Below are positions 12,046 through 23,400 of a stretch of 64,000 nucleotides of DNA, one piece after another. The stretch's first letter is position 1. The number at the start of each line of letters is the position of its first letter. The notes under the pieces are model-generated. The model worked only from the letters and a program-made list of their open reading frames with translations. It did no database searches and was not told the DNA's origin. This DNA is from Chrysaora quinquecirrha (lineage: Eukaryota > Cnidaria > Scyphozoa > Semaeostomeae > Pelagiidae): positions 162,968-226,967 of the forward strand of contig JACTAT010000056.1 in the NCBI GenBank assembly GCA_014526335.1. Direction: 5' to 3'. A program made the translations under genes and the position numbers.

Positions 12046-12773
12046 CTATGTTCTAACAGAAAGTTCTAGTTATTATGACGTACAAATACTTACGTAAATA
12101 GATAGAAGGTATAGAAAGATCATAACGTGCAAGAAGACATATTTTACATTTACATGAAGTAGCTGTTCCTACTACATTTGTGTTGAGTTTCAAGTTCGAC
12201 ATGGTAGACCGGACCGTAAAGTACACAAGTTTCATCAAAGTTTTCACTGAGGTGCTTTTAGCTTTTTGGAATGGCGTAGTGCTCGCAGTGCTGCAATTTT
12301 TTAAGATGACGGACCTCCCTTGCATGTCGTGTTTATTCATAGACGTTGCAAATTTTCAATTCAAATTAGCTTTGTTTTTCTACCTGAAAGTACGAAAACG
12401 ATGTGGCATTGTGCCAGTGACTACACCAAATAAAAGGGATCCCTATCAATGACAATACTATTATGTCTTGTCTCCTGACCCTATTATTTTCGTACACTTA
12501 TTAGTTTCTATTTGAATTGATACTATTCTATTGACGTCATAACCAGATTGAGATACGTCATTGCGACTTTCCAGGAAAACATTTGTCTTGAAATTTAATT
12601 CAGTAAAATTTAACCAGATTAAATCACGGTCATTAAATTCACTGCAACACCAACTTTTGTGAATCTTGTTGCCAGGGAGGTCCATTGCGTCCATCCACAG
12701 AATGTTTACTCGTACTTTGGAACAACTTTTGGAACTAGGGCCGAGCGAAGCTGCTTATAAAAAAACTGCGTGT

Positions 12774-13153
12774 CCCAGGGGGGTACTCATTAACTTTCAA
12801 TACGGGGGGTCCATGCCACTTTTTCCTTGCAGACCCCCAAATATTGAGCTTAATGTTCTAGAGACCCCAAATATTGATATCTATTTTTGGACACCTAAAA
12901 TGTTTTCTCCGGTTTAGTCATCAGTTTCATGACAATTTACAATTCATAAGCCCTTGGCAGTTGCGTGGGTCATTGTAATGAATCGCACCGAATCGCAAGG
13001 TTCTTCCGTCAGATTTGTGGAGCCTAAATAGTGAATTTTTGTCCATGTTATAATTCACAGACCCCAAATATTGAATAAGCTTAGGCTTTCGGACCCCAAA
13101 TATTGGCATGGACCCCCCCGTATTGAAAGTTAGTGAGTACCCCCCCCCCTGGG
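12774..13153. mobile_element. MITE with about 45-bp terminal inverted repeats
   Basis: The left end reads CCCAGGGGGGTACTCA then TTAACTTTCAATACGGGG. The right end is its inverted complement, tattgaaagttagtgagtac followed by a long C run and tggg. Internal phrases accccaaatattg recur in both orientations. No coding frame is present. A target duplication could not be fixed. Confidence 0.7.
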
Positions 13154-14487
13154 CTACGTGTACTATATGGTTTATATTATATAGCTGTAGACTGTAATAG
13201 GCTAACTATTATATCTTTAAATTTTGGCTTCATATTCTTACTCTTTAAAGTGTTTGTGAAAATAATCTAATATCTTGTCGATTTGAAGATAACGAAAACG
13301 TAAACAAGATGAAAAGACCTTCAGGTGATTGACTGACGTCCTCCAACAGTACCCGTCCGTACTCCGTATACACATTTTATTACCCTGGGTTAAAGTTTTA
13401 CAGGAACTCGGTTTATAACAAACCTAGATCTAGACCCTCGTAAAGTTTAAAGGATGAATTTTGGGTCACATTTTTTTGCTCAAACTGTTTGAGATACGCA
13501 CAAGCAAAGTCCACCAGAGTGAAGCCATTGCCCAGAAACGCTTTTTAAACATGTTTTTGAAAAGGGTAGGGGGGTGATAAACTGGTGAAAAATTGCTTTA
13601 ACAATAAGAAAACGGCAGACTGACATCAAAGTGTTCGCATTCTTGGTTGCCTAATTGCCTGCCCCCCTAATAAATAATTTTTGCAAAATTTCCAACATCC
13701 CCGCCCATATTAGGACCCTTATTAATATTTGAATTTAATACTGGTGTCAATGTTTCTTAATTATTTTACTGTGACTTTATTCTCACTTTATATGTATGAA
13801 ATTTCACTTTTGTTCTCTATTTGTTTGTTAGAACGATGGACTGCCTAAGATTACAACTACTTTAGGGCCCATTCCCACTGCATATCAGCAGTTTGCTGAC
13901 AAAGTTTGTCAAACGAATCCCGACCCCCGTTTATTTCGACCCCCTGGAAATTAGATTCTGGATGCTGTTCCAACCCTCCACTTATTCCATCCCCCTGCAA
14001 TCAGGCACCTTAGAGTAGCTAGGTTTCGTATTGGTATAACATATAACAAATAATATGCACGTACATAGCTGATTTGGAACCGTTTCATGAACGCTGCCGA
14101 AAAAAGCGGCAAAAAATGTGCTCATTATGGTATTTCTATATACTGTCATACTCGCACCAATAATTTTTTTTTTTTTTTTATTTTTTTTTTATATAATTCG
14201 ACACAATATCCTAGGATACATGGTCTACATTAAGAGGAAAGTATTTGTTCCTTTTCGTACTTGCATGAGCAACCATGATATTCATTTCAACGTACCATAA
14301 TTGCATTTTGAATTGCCAAAATTAAAATAGAAACTGCTCAATGTGCAGCATAATTGGTTGCTTATCTTATCAGTCATTTAATATCTTCATTTTCAATCTT
14401 TCAGTCAGACGCCTGTCCTGTCTTGTTGCTTTTGGGACTAATGTCTATTTGGAAGGATTATCTAATCTTTTATTTCGCTAGACGCTT
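13154..14487. other. No recognisable gene
   Basis: AT-rich intergenic sequence. The open frame at 14118-14300 runs through a T-homopolymer and has no family signature. Confidence 0.4.
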
Positions 14488-14497
14488 ATATTTTATT
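14488..14497. repeat. Left target duplication of the foldback element
   Basis: ATATTTTATT, identical to 15742-15751 at the other end of the inverted repeat. Confidence 0.85.
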
Positions 14498-14604
14498 GGC
14501 TATCTTTAAAACACCGAATACGGAATGACGGAATGACGGAATGACGGAATACGGAATGACGGAATACGGAATGACGGAATGACGGAATGATGAAAAGGTG
14601 TTAA

Positions 14605-14655
<51 letters not shown>

Positions 14656-15741
14656 GATAAACTTCTTATTTACAGTTGGCAAGGAAACCACTAATAGCTC
14701 GTACTCTCGAGAGAGTGGGCTAATAAAAACCAACTTATATACATATCCTAATACAGCAAAACCATAATATTTACAATGAACAGCATAGTTGACTATTGGA
14801 GTTTCGAATACAAATGAAATATATATGCACAGCCATTTAAAATACTTATTGAGTTCTATTGTTAAAATGATCACTTTATTTCATATTACTTTGATTTCAC
14901 GTAATTTAGAGCGTTTTTAGTTCGTTTTGAAGGTCGAATTGTAAAGTAAACTCTGTTTAAAACATTTCATAGGTATAAACTGGAGATTCTATTGTATTTT
15001 CTATTAACGTTTCTCTTGTCTTTTTCTATTTCTGTAACGTTCTGATACTATTATTGTCATTACTGGTTGTTGAAATGTTGATTAAAACAACATTTACGTT
15101 AGCAGTAATGACAATAATAGTATCAGAACGTTACAGAAATAGAAAAGACAAGAGAAATGTTAATAGAAAATACAATAGAATCTCCAGTTTATACCTATGA
15201 AATGTTTTAAACAGAGTTTACTTTACAATTCGACCTTCAAAACGAACTAAAACGCTCTAAATTACGTGAAATCAAAGTAATATGAAATAAAGTGGTCATT
15301 TCTAATAGAACTCAATAAAAATTTTCAATGGTTGTGCATATATATTTCATTTGTATTCGAAACTCCAATTGTCAATTATGATGTTCATTGTAAATATTAT
15401 GGTTTTGCTGTATTAGGATATGTATATAAGTTGGTTTTTATTAGCCCACTCTCTTGAGAGTACGAGCTATTAGTGGTTTCTTTGCCAACTGTAAATAAGA
15501 AGTTTATCATTTATTATCATTACTATTGTTATTATTATTATTACTTAACACCTTTTCATCATTCCGTCATTCCGTCATTCCGTATTCCGTCATTCCGTAT
15601 TCCGTCATTCCGTATTCCGTCATTCCGTATTCCGTCATTCCGTATTCCGTCATTCCGTATTCCGTCATTCCGTATTCCGTCATTCCGTCATTCTGTATTC
15701 CGTCATTCCGTCATTCCGTATTCCGTGTTTTAAAGATAGCC
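14498..15741. mobile_element. Foldback-type transposable element
   Basis: Two long inverted arms, 14498-15065 and 15103-15741, surround a 37-bp spacer and match over nearly their whole length. They begin and end with ggctatctttaaaacac and its complement. The outermost part of each arm is a tandem repeat of ggaatgacggaatacgg type, 73 bp on the left and about 167 bp on the right. A trinucleotide run at 14608-14649 follows on the left. The spacer itself folds (aaatgttg / caacattt). A perfect 10-bp direct duplication flanks the element. Long arms built partly of short tandem repeats are the architecture of Drosophila FB elements, and 9-10-bp duplications are usual for FB and Mutator-like elements. 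No transposase is encoded. Superfamily placement is inference. Confidence 0.85.
15561..15727. repeat. Expanded arm repeat (attccgtc / attccgtatt)
   Basis: The right arm carries about twice as many units as the corresponding left-arm stretch (14518-14590), so the arms have diverged in copy number after insertion. The long translated frames with a repeating SFRIPSFRIP pattern are artefacts of this repeat. Confidence 0.85.
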
Positions 15742-15751
15742 ATATTTTATT

Positions 15752-17147
15752 TGCGCGGATTCATTTGCATTTTGAAGGGTTTACACTCTTCTTTTATAAG
15801 AACATGAGCCTGGACTTTGCCCAGATTTTAGGAACAAATGACGAACAAGCTGAGGCTGGCCTTTTCATAAACCGAAAATGTGAAGAGGACAATGAGACTG
15901 AATATAAAAAGCAGGCGAACAAAGGAAAAGAGAAGCAGGCTTCATTTTTGCACAATCCTACAATCATCGCCAAAAATATTGGGGGCACTATGTTCTAAGT
16001 GTTTTTACCTTAAAACCCCGGTCCCATTATAGCATATTTGGGTAATTAGACCCCCCCCGCCCCAACTCAATGTTGGGACCACTGTCAACATCGATTTCAC
16101 CAAAATTGAGTCGGGGGGAGGGGTATGCGTTTTTAGAGCGAGAATTTTAGAAAAATTCTAAGTGTTCCAGCATTTTGGCGAGGATTGTAGTTCCACTCCA
16201 GACATCCACTGAATATTATTGTCTAAGTAACCGGGAAATTAAGGGCAGATTAAGAACATTTGAAGCTAAAAAGGAAAAAACTCAAGCCTATAAAAAAGTG
16301 TATATAGGCACATACACTGGCCCTAAATTAGGAATGTGCCGTTTAAGATACTGTGCCGTCGTGGTTCAATTAAGCTACAATCTGGGACAAAAGATATTGG
16401 AACAGCCTAAATAGTTTTACTATTATCTATGAATTCCCCGTTGCAATGTTGTTTCGAACAAAAGCTTTCTTGCTCTACTACCAACATAGTTTTGGGGGTA
16501 AAAGGGGGAAGAATTGGAGCTATGGAAATGGAAGTAGAAAATCTATGGAACAGGCCATATTCCTTGGATAAAGGCCTTGTTTCAAATATTTTGTTAAAGA
16601 TTGTCTGTATAACAATGTTTTGAGAGGACCTTAATTTACAAAAATATGCTTTGAAATTTCAATTGCTCACTTTAATTCCTCTTCAATGCTCAAGGAGCAT
16701 ATAATACAAGCCAGTGAAAGTGGAAAAATGACACGCCCAGAAGCCACACCCTTAATTTATGACGCTGTTATGTATAAGATATACAAGTTATCAAAGCATA
16801 GTCCTTCATTCAAGTGCAACCATAATCATATTAAGTCTTTTCTTCTTCCATTCCTACAGGCTTTGGTGTCTCCATTGTCCCAACACTTTGCTCTTGCCTT
16901 ATGGCTCTTCTTGTTATTCGATACTTCTTTTTGGTCGCAAAGACATTTACTTTTGAAAACCATGAAGAAGAAATAAAGGAGCGAATCGAGGGGTTCCTAA
17001 GTGACAGCAACGTAAAGGCAATGTGCGGCAGCTCAGTACCAATGAATGCATACCAAGTACTGTATACGAATGAAAAGGAAAGGGCAATACACATATCATA
17101 TAAGATAATGTAATAGCTAGCGAATGTATAATAACTTTAATATTTGC
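15752..17147 (+). other. Unresolved region with weak coding candidates
   Basis: Small plus-strand frames at 15804-15998 and 16175-16414 have plausible codon composition but no recognised family. At 16837-17113 a pyrimidine tract and cctacag precede a frame of about 85 codons. It begins FGVSIVPTLC, has one hydrophobic segment (MALLVIRYFFLV) and then a charged tail with NHEEEIKERIEGFLSD, ending in a stop at 17111-17113. It could be the last exon of a small membrane protein, but I could not find partner exons with confidence. Confidence 0.25.
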
Positions 17148-17477
17148 TTACTGTTGATTCTGCTGGGATGTCAATCTTAAGCTTGTCTTCATTCGATAGG
17201 AAATTCCACCGTTAAGGAATATTAGCAAAAAGCCGCAAGATATTGAGACATGAGCGAGAAGAGCTGAACCAGTTAACAATAGGTACATCCACGTTGCTAT
17301 TGCTACTGAAGCCATCCACACAACGGCTATTCCCACAATGCATCGTCGCCTCGTACGGAGCCATTTACATCTGCATGGGAAAAACACGGCAATGTATCGC
17401 TGAGCGGCGATAATGCTTATATTGGAAATAGACCTTGTAACACTGGAATGGAATGTTGAGACGTTATGTGACGCCAT
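17148..17477 (-). pseudogene. Rhodopsin-like GPCR fragment
   Basis: The 109-codon frame contains SIIAAQRYIAVFFP, where the family has the TM3-end D/E-R-Y motif, followed by a basic second intracellular loop (CKWLRTRRRC). Two hydrophobic segments matching TM4 (IVGIAVVWMASVAIA) and TM5 come next, then a stop. TM1-2 and TM6-7 are missing and no splice sites that would supply them were seen, so I call it a truncated class A receptor or a single stranded exon. The ligand cannot be inferred. Confidence 0.5.
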
Positions 17478-18063
17478 ATTTGTAAATGTTGATTTTCAGT
17501 TTTGTTTAGAGTTCAAGACTCTTTTTTTCTTGTCAAGCACGTTTTTTCAGTAAAGATGGCATAGGCCGTAAATTTATTTTTGTGGATTCATATTATTAAA
17601 AAGATTATTCGCTGCTGCAATATTCCCTCCTTATGACATTAGATTTTACATTTTTGAGAAGTAAATAGGAGCCGGAATACCAATAATGGGAAAAAAGACA
17701 GGGCTATACTAAGGCAAGTGGCCAAAAATTGACCAAACTCTAAGGTTCTCAATAGCTCAGAACCTTCAGAAATCAGCTGCTAAAGCCTTTAAAAAGCCTT
17801 TTGAACCTATTACGAGGCTTTCCTGTAGGATTTTTTAGTAGAAAATACCAGGTCGAAATCGACAGATTTTGGGCCAAAAGGCAAGGCAAAATAGTCGAAC
17901 ATTGGCCAAAATCCAAGGTTCTGAATATAGCTCAAAACCTTCATAAATCATCTCCTAAAGCCTTAAAATGCCTTTTGAACCTATTATGAGCCTTTTTTGA
18001 AGCATTTGTGACAAGAAAATAAGAGCTCGAAATGGACCAATTTTGGGCAAAAAGGTAGGGCTA

Positions 18064-19312
18064 TTTTTTTTTTTTTATCACAGGCATATAGGCCGAGATG
18101 GCCCTTAACCTACATACATATACATGTAAATTATAAGAAATTTCAATACTTAAATTGTTTCTAAGTAATAAAGTCCAGTTCAATTTTAAACGAAAAAATA
18201 ATAATCAAATTATTTCAACATACTCTACATAATTATAATTCATAGTCTATAGTTTTCTTTAAAAAGAAACTAATATAATTGAAGGGGAATAACGTTGAAA
18301 TTGACATTTTATCTCAATAAGAGCTGGTGCAGGTTCTTTTCTCTTTTAGAAAAAGCATTGCTGATAAATTTTGCTAAAATGTTAATGCAAAAGTTGTCCT
18401 CTTGACTCATTAGCCATATATATAGATTATCATAGCTTAAAAGACTGGTGGATGGGAATTTGTTGCTGATTGCATCTAGCATACCTTTTCTTTCATCACA
18501 ATATAGTGGACAAGTAAGGGCAAAATGAACTTCATCTTCAACTTCATTTGACCCTTGTGATTTGCAGTATAAACAGTATCTTTCGCTCCTAGGGATTTTC
18601 GGGTTCGCAAATCTTCCAACCTCAATCTGCAGGTTATGTGCACTGAGGCGAAGTTTTGCAAAAGAACTCCTCGTAGCAAAATCATCGATTATATCAAGGT
18701 ATGCTTCAGGCTTAAAAATGTTTTTGAAAGTTGCAAAGCATTTCATTTTTTTGTCCAGAACTAAGTGTTGTCTCAGGTTTTCCATAGCAACATATTCACA
18801 ATGCCTACGTACTTTGTTTTTGATTTCGTATTTGCTATCAAATTCTGTAACATGGTATAACTCTTGTGAAGACCTTACTGCAGACACCCAATTACTACAG
18901 CCTGCGTCAGCATCATTAATTAACATATTGAAGGCTTTATTAGCATAACGATTACAATTTAAATTTATTAAACGATTAAAGAATTTCAAAATATTAACAT
19001 GATGATAAGATAATACAGATAATCTTCCTAATTCTGGATATATGGCGTCAGTACTAGTCGTGGATTTCACACCCAAGGCATATTTGCAAGCTTTGAGGTG
19101 CAGCCGTTCGAGTTGGGGTTGTTCACTAATTCCCCATACCTCAGAAGCATAGTTTAGAATCGGCATTATGGTGTGATCAAAAAGAAACAGAAAGAGTCTA
19201 GGTTGAAACCCGCCCCAATCACTATTTTTGTTAAGCAGAGAGAAATAACATTTTTGAGCTTTTTCTTTAACCTTTTCTACATGTTCTGAAAAAGAACCGT
19301 TTGACTGTATGG
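18064..19312 (-). mobile_element. 5'-truncated LINE inserted in the satellite
   Basis: The minus-strand sequence encodes the C-terminal part of a non-LTR reverse transcriptase, then about 230 bp of 3' UTR and a poly(A) tract (T run at about 18065-18077). Satellite sequence resumes directly at both ends, but about 100 bp of one monomer is missing at the junction. The insertion therefore came with, or was followed by, a small target deletion. Confidence 0.8.
18309..19312 (-). pseudogene. Non-LTR retrotransposon reverse transcriptase, C-terminal end
   Basis: About 330 uninterrupted codons end in a stop. The translation has the post-catalytic LINE pattern: NGSFSEHVEKVKEKA, then FLFLFDHTIMPILNYASEVW, then a long helical region. 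It ends with a zinc-knuckle-like stretch, RSERYCLYCKSQG followed by VEDEVHFALTCPLY. The reverse transcriptase catalytic YADD region and the endonuclease lie beyond the 5' truncation. The frame can be extended upstream to an ATG at 19460, but those roughly 50 codons are satellite. The intact frame suggests a fairly recent insertion. It cannot be active. Confidence 0.75.
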
Positions 19313-19586
19313 TTTTTGAACCTATTATGAACCTTTTCTGAAGCATTTGTGAGGAGAAAATAAAAGCTCGAAATGGACAGATTTTGGGCAAAGAGGCAAG
19401 GGCAAAATAGTTGAAAATTGGCCAAAATCCAAGGTTCTGAATATAGCTGGAAACCTTCATAAATCATCTCCTAAAGCCTTAAAATGCCTTTTCATCCTAT
19501 TACGAGCCTTTTCTGAAGCATTTGTCTGGAGAAACTAGGAGCTCGAAATGGATAGATTTTGGGCAAAAAGGCAAGGCTATACTAAG

Positions 19587-20402
19587 CAGGGGCGTGGTGG
19601 GAATTTAGATGGGCCCGGAAAATCCAGATTTTAGGGGCCCACTAGGCTTATAATTTTTTTAAGTTACACAATCAATGTTAACAAGTTTATAAGAAAAAAT
19701 AGTAATCCTTGACGTTCAAATGAATAAACCATGCAAATGGCTCCTCGTCTGCGAATGGCTCTTCGCTCATTATTATTCTATTTCTTAATATCCTTCTCCA
19801 AAGGTCCACCATTCCGTGGTAACAAAGGAGAGTGCGAGAGAAATATGCTGGAGAAGGACTTTGAGAAATAGACTTGGAGCAAGTCTATGGAGCCATAAAA
19901 GGGCAATAGAGCTCTATCTTTCAGCTTTATAATCTTACAATCACAATCTTATTTTATTGAACTTACAAATGAACTGTATATAAAGCTAGGTAGAAGTCGT
20001 CATTTGTCTACAAATCCAGCAGCCATGGAAGATGGAACATAACAAAATAGCAACAGAACAAAAAAAGGACGACGATCCAAATAGCATTGAAATTTGAAAC
20101 AACGAAAAGACTGAAGTGGGACATCCGATACTAAGGCTTAAATTACTTTTATCAATCTTGAGGCTGAGATTAAATGAAAAATAGAAAAACGAGGCTAAAC
20201 CTGGAGCCTAGCGCAAGAACTACCATCGAGAGGGGGGAGTGGAGAGGGTAACTACGCCAGGGCTGGAACCCCACCTGAATGCTAAAGGAGATCAGAAATA
20301 TTTTCAAAAATAAAAAAAACTAGAATTAAGGGGCCAACCAGAAGAATTTAGAGGGGCCTACCGGGAAATTTCCCGAGTCCCGGTGGGCCACCACGCCCCT
20401 GA
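19587..20402. mobile_element. hAT-type MITE inserted in the satellite
   Basis: The element begins CAGGGGCGTGGTGG and ends in its exact complement. It is flanked by identical 8-bp duplications ATACTAAG (19579-19586 and 20403-20410), which are part of the satellite monomer. Eight-bp duplications with CAGGGG ends define hAT elements. The 816-bp interior has no transposase. It contains a further inverted pair, ctatttctt near 19780 and aagaaatag-type sequence near 19865. A related phrase (ccttctccaaaggtccac) also occurs near 62530. Confidence 0.9.
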
Positions 20403-23400
20403 TACTAAGGCAAAATAGTCGAAAATTGGCCAAAATCAAAAGTTCTTTATATAGCTCGAAACCTTCATAAATCATCTTCTAAAGCCTTAAAATGCCTTTT
20501 GAACCTATTATGAGCCCTTCTTGAAACAATTGTGAGAAGAAAATAACAGCTCAAAATGGACCAATTTTGGGCAAAAAGGTAAGGCTAAACTAAGGCAAAA
20601 TGGCCGAAAATGGGCCGAAATCCAAGGTTCCAAATATAGGTCGAAACCTTCATAAATCATCTTTTAAGTCCTTAAAATACCTTTTGAGTCTATTATGAGC
20701 CTTTTATGAAGCACTTGTGAGCTGAAATTAGGATCTCGAAATGGACAGATTTTGGGAAAAGACGTAAGGCTATACTAAGGCAAAATAGTCGAAAATTGGC
20801 CAAGATCCAAGGTTCTGAATATAGCTTGAAACCTTGATAAATTATCTCCTAAAGCCTTAATATGCCTGCTTGATGAATTATCTCCTAAAGCCTTAAAATA
20901 ACTTATGAACCTATTATGAGCATTATCTGGAGCATTTGTGAGGAGGAAATAGGAGCTTGAAATGGACAGATTTTTGGCAAAAAGGCAAATGGCAAATGGC
21001 CGAAAATTGGCCAAAATCCAGGGTTCTGAATATAGCTTGAATCCTTCATAAATCATCTCCTAAAGCTTTAAAAACCCTTTTGAACCAATTATGAGCCTTT
21101 TCTCAAGCATTTGTGAGGAGAAAATAAGAGCTCGAAATGGACCAATTTTGGGCAAAAGGTAAGGCTATACTAAGGCAAAATGGCCGAAAATAGGCCAAAA
21201 TCCAAGGTTCTGAATATAGCACGAAACTTTCACAAATGATCTCCTAACGCCTTAAAAAGCCTTTTGGACCAATTATAAGCCCTTTTCAAACCATTTGTGA
21301 GGAGAAAATAGGAGCTCGAAATGGACCAATTTAGATTTTGGGCAGAATAGCAAGGCTATACTAAGGCAAAATAGTCGAAAATTGGCCAAGAGCCAAAGCT
21401 CTGGATATAGCTTGAAACCTTCATAAATCAACTCCTATAGCCTTAAAATACCCTTTGAATCTATTGTGAGCCTTTTATGAAACATTTGTGAGGAGAAAAT
21501 AGGAGCTCGAAATAGACAGATTTTTGGCAAAAAGGCAAGGCTATACTAAGGCAAAATGCCCGAAAATTGGCCAAAATCCAAGGTTCTGAATATAGCTTGA
21601 ATCCTTCATAAATCATCTCCTAAAGCTTTAAAAACCCTTTTGAACCAATTATGAGCCTTTTCTCAAGCATTTGTGAGGAGAAAATAGGAGCTCGAAATGG
21701 ACAGATTTTGGGCAAAAAGGCAAGGCTATACGAAGGCAAAGTAGTCGAAAATTGGCAAAGATCCAAGGCTCTGAATATAGCTTGAAATCTTCATAAATCA
21801 TCTCCTAAAGCCTTAAAATGCCTCTTGAACCTATTATGAGCCTCTTCTAAAGCATTTGTGAGGAGAAAATAGGAACTCGAGATGGACAGATTTTGGGCAA
21901 AAAGGCAAGGCTATACTAAGGCAAAATAGTCGAAAATTGGCAAAGATCCAAGATTCTGAAAATATGTCGAAAACTTCATAAATGACCTCCTAAAGCCTTA
22001 AAAACCCTTTGAACCAATTATGAGCCTTTTCTGAAGCATTTGTGAGGAGAAAATAGGAATTCGAAATGGACAGATTCTTGGCAAAAAGGCAAGGCTATAC
22101 TAAGGCAAAATAGTCGAAAATTGGCAAAGATCCAAGGTTCTGAATATACCTCGAAACCTTCATAAATCATCTCCTAAAGCCTTAAAATGCCTCTTGAACC
22201 TATTATAAGCCTTTTCTGAAGCATTTGTGAGGAGAAAATAGGAACTCGAGATGGACAGATTTTGGGCAAAAAGGCAAGGCTATACTAAGGCAATATAAGC
22301 GAAAATTGGCAAAGATCCAAGGTTCTGAATAAAGCTTGAAATCTTCATAAATCATCTCCTAAAGCCATAAAATGCCTCTTGAACCTATTATGAGCCTTTT
22401 CTGAAGCATTTGTGAGGAGAAAATAGAAACTCGAGATGGACAGATTTTGGGCAAAAAGGCAAGGCTATACTAAGGCAAAGTAGTCGAAAACTGGCAAAGA
22501 TCCAAGGTTCTGAATATAGCTTGAAACCTTCATAAATCATCTCCTAAAGCCTTAAAATGCCTCCTGAACCTATTATGAGCCTTTTCTAAAGCATTTGTGA
22601 GGAGAAAATAGAAACTCGAAATGGACAGATTTTTGGCAAAAAGGCAAGGCTATACTAAGGCAAAATTGTCGAAATTTGGCCAAGATCCAAGGTTCTGAAT
22701 ATAGATTAAAACCTTCATAAATCATCTCCTAAAGCCTTAAATAACTTATGAACCTATTATGAGACTTTTCTGGAGCATTTGTGAGAAGGAAATAGGAGCT
22801 CGAAATGGACAGATTTTTGGCAAAAAGGCAAGGCTATACTAAGGCAAAATGGCTGAAAATTGTCCAGAATCCAGATTCCTGAAAAAAACCTCGAAACCTT
22901 CATGAATTATCTCCTAAAGCCTTAAAATGCCTTTTGAACCTATTATGAACCTTTCTTAAGCACTTGTGAGGAGAAAATAGGAACTCGAAATGGATAGATT
23001 TTTGGCAAAAAGGCAAGGCTATACAAAGGCAATATGGCCAAACACTGGCAAAGTTCCAAGTTTCTGAAATTATGTCGAAAACTTCATAAATGACCTCCTA
23101 AAGCCTTAAAAACCCTTTGAACCAATTATGAGCCTTTTCTGAAGCATTCGTGAGGAGAAAATAGGAACTCGAAATGGAAAGATATTTGGCAAAAAGGCAA
23201 GGCTATACTAAGGCAAAATAGTCGAAAATTGGCAAAGATCCAAGGTTCTGAATATAGCTTGAAATCTTCATAAATCATCTCCTAAAGCCTTAAAATGCCT
23301 CTTGAACCTATTATGAGCCTTTTCTGAAGCATTTGTGAGGAGAAAATAGGAACTCGAGATGGACAGATTTTGGGCAAAAAGGCAAGCCTATACTAAGGCA

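Noticed and set aside
14506..15807. SFRIPSFRIP-repeat proteins
   Set aside because: They arise from the arm repeats of the foldback element.
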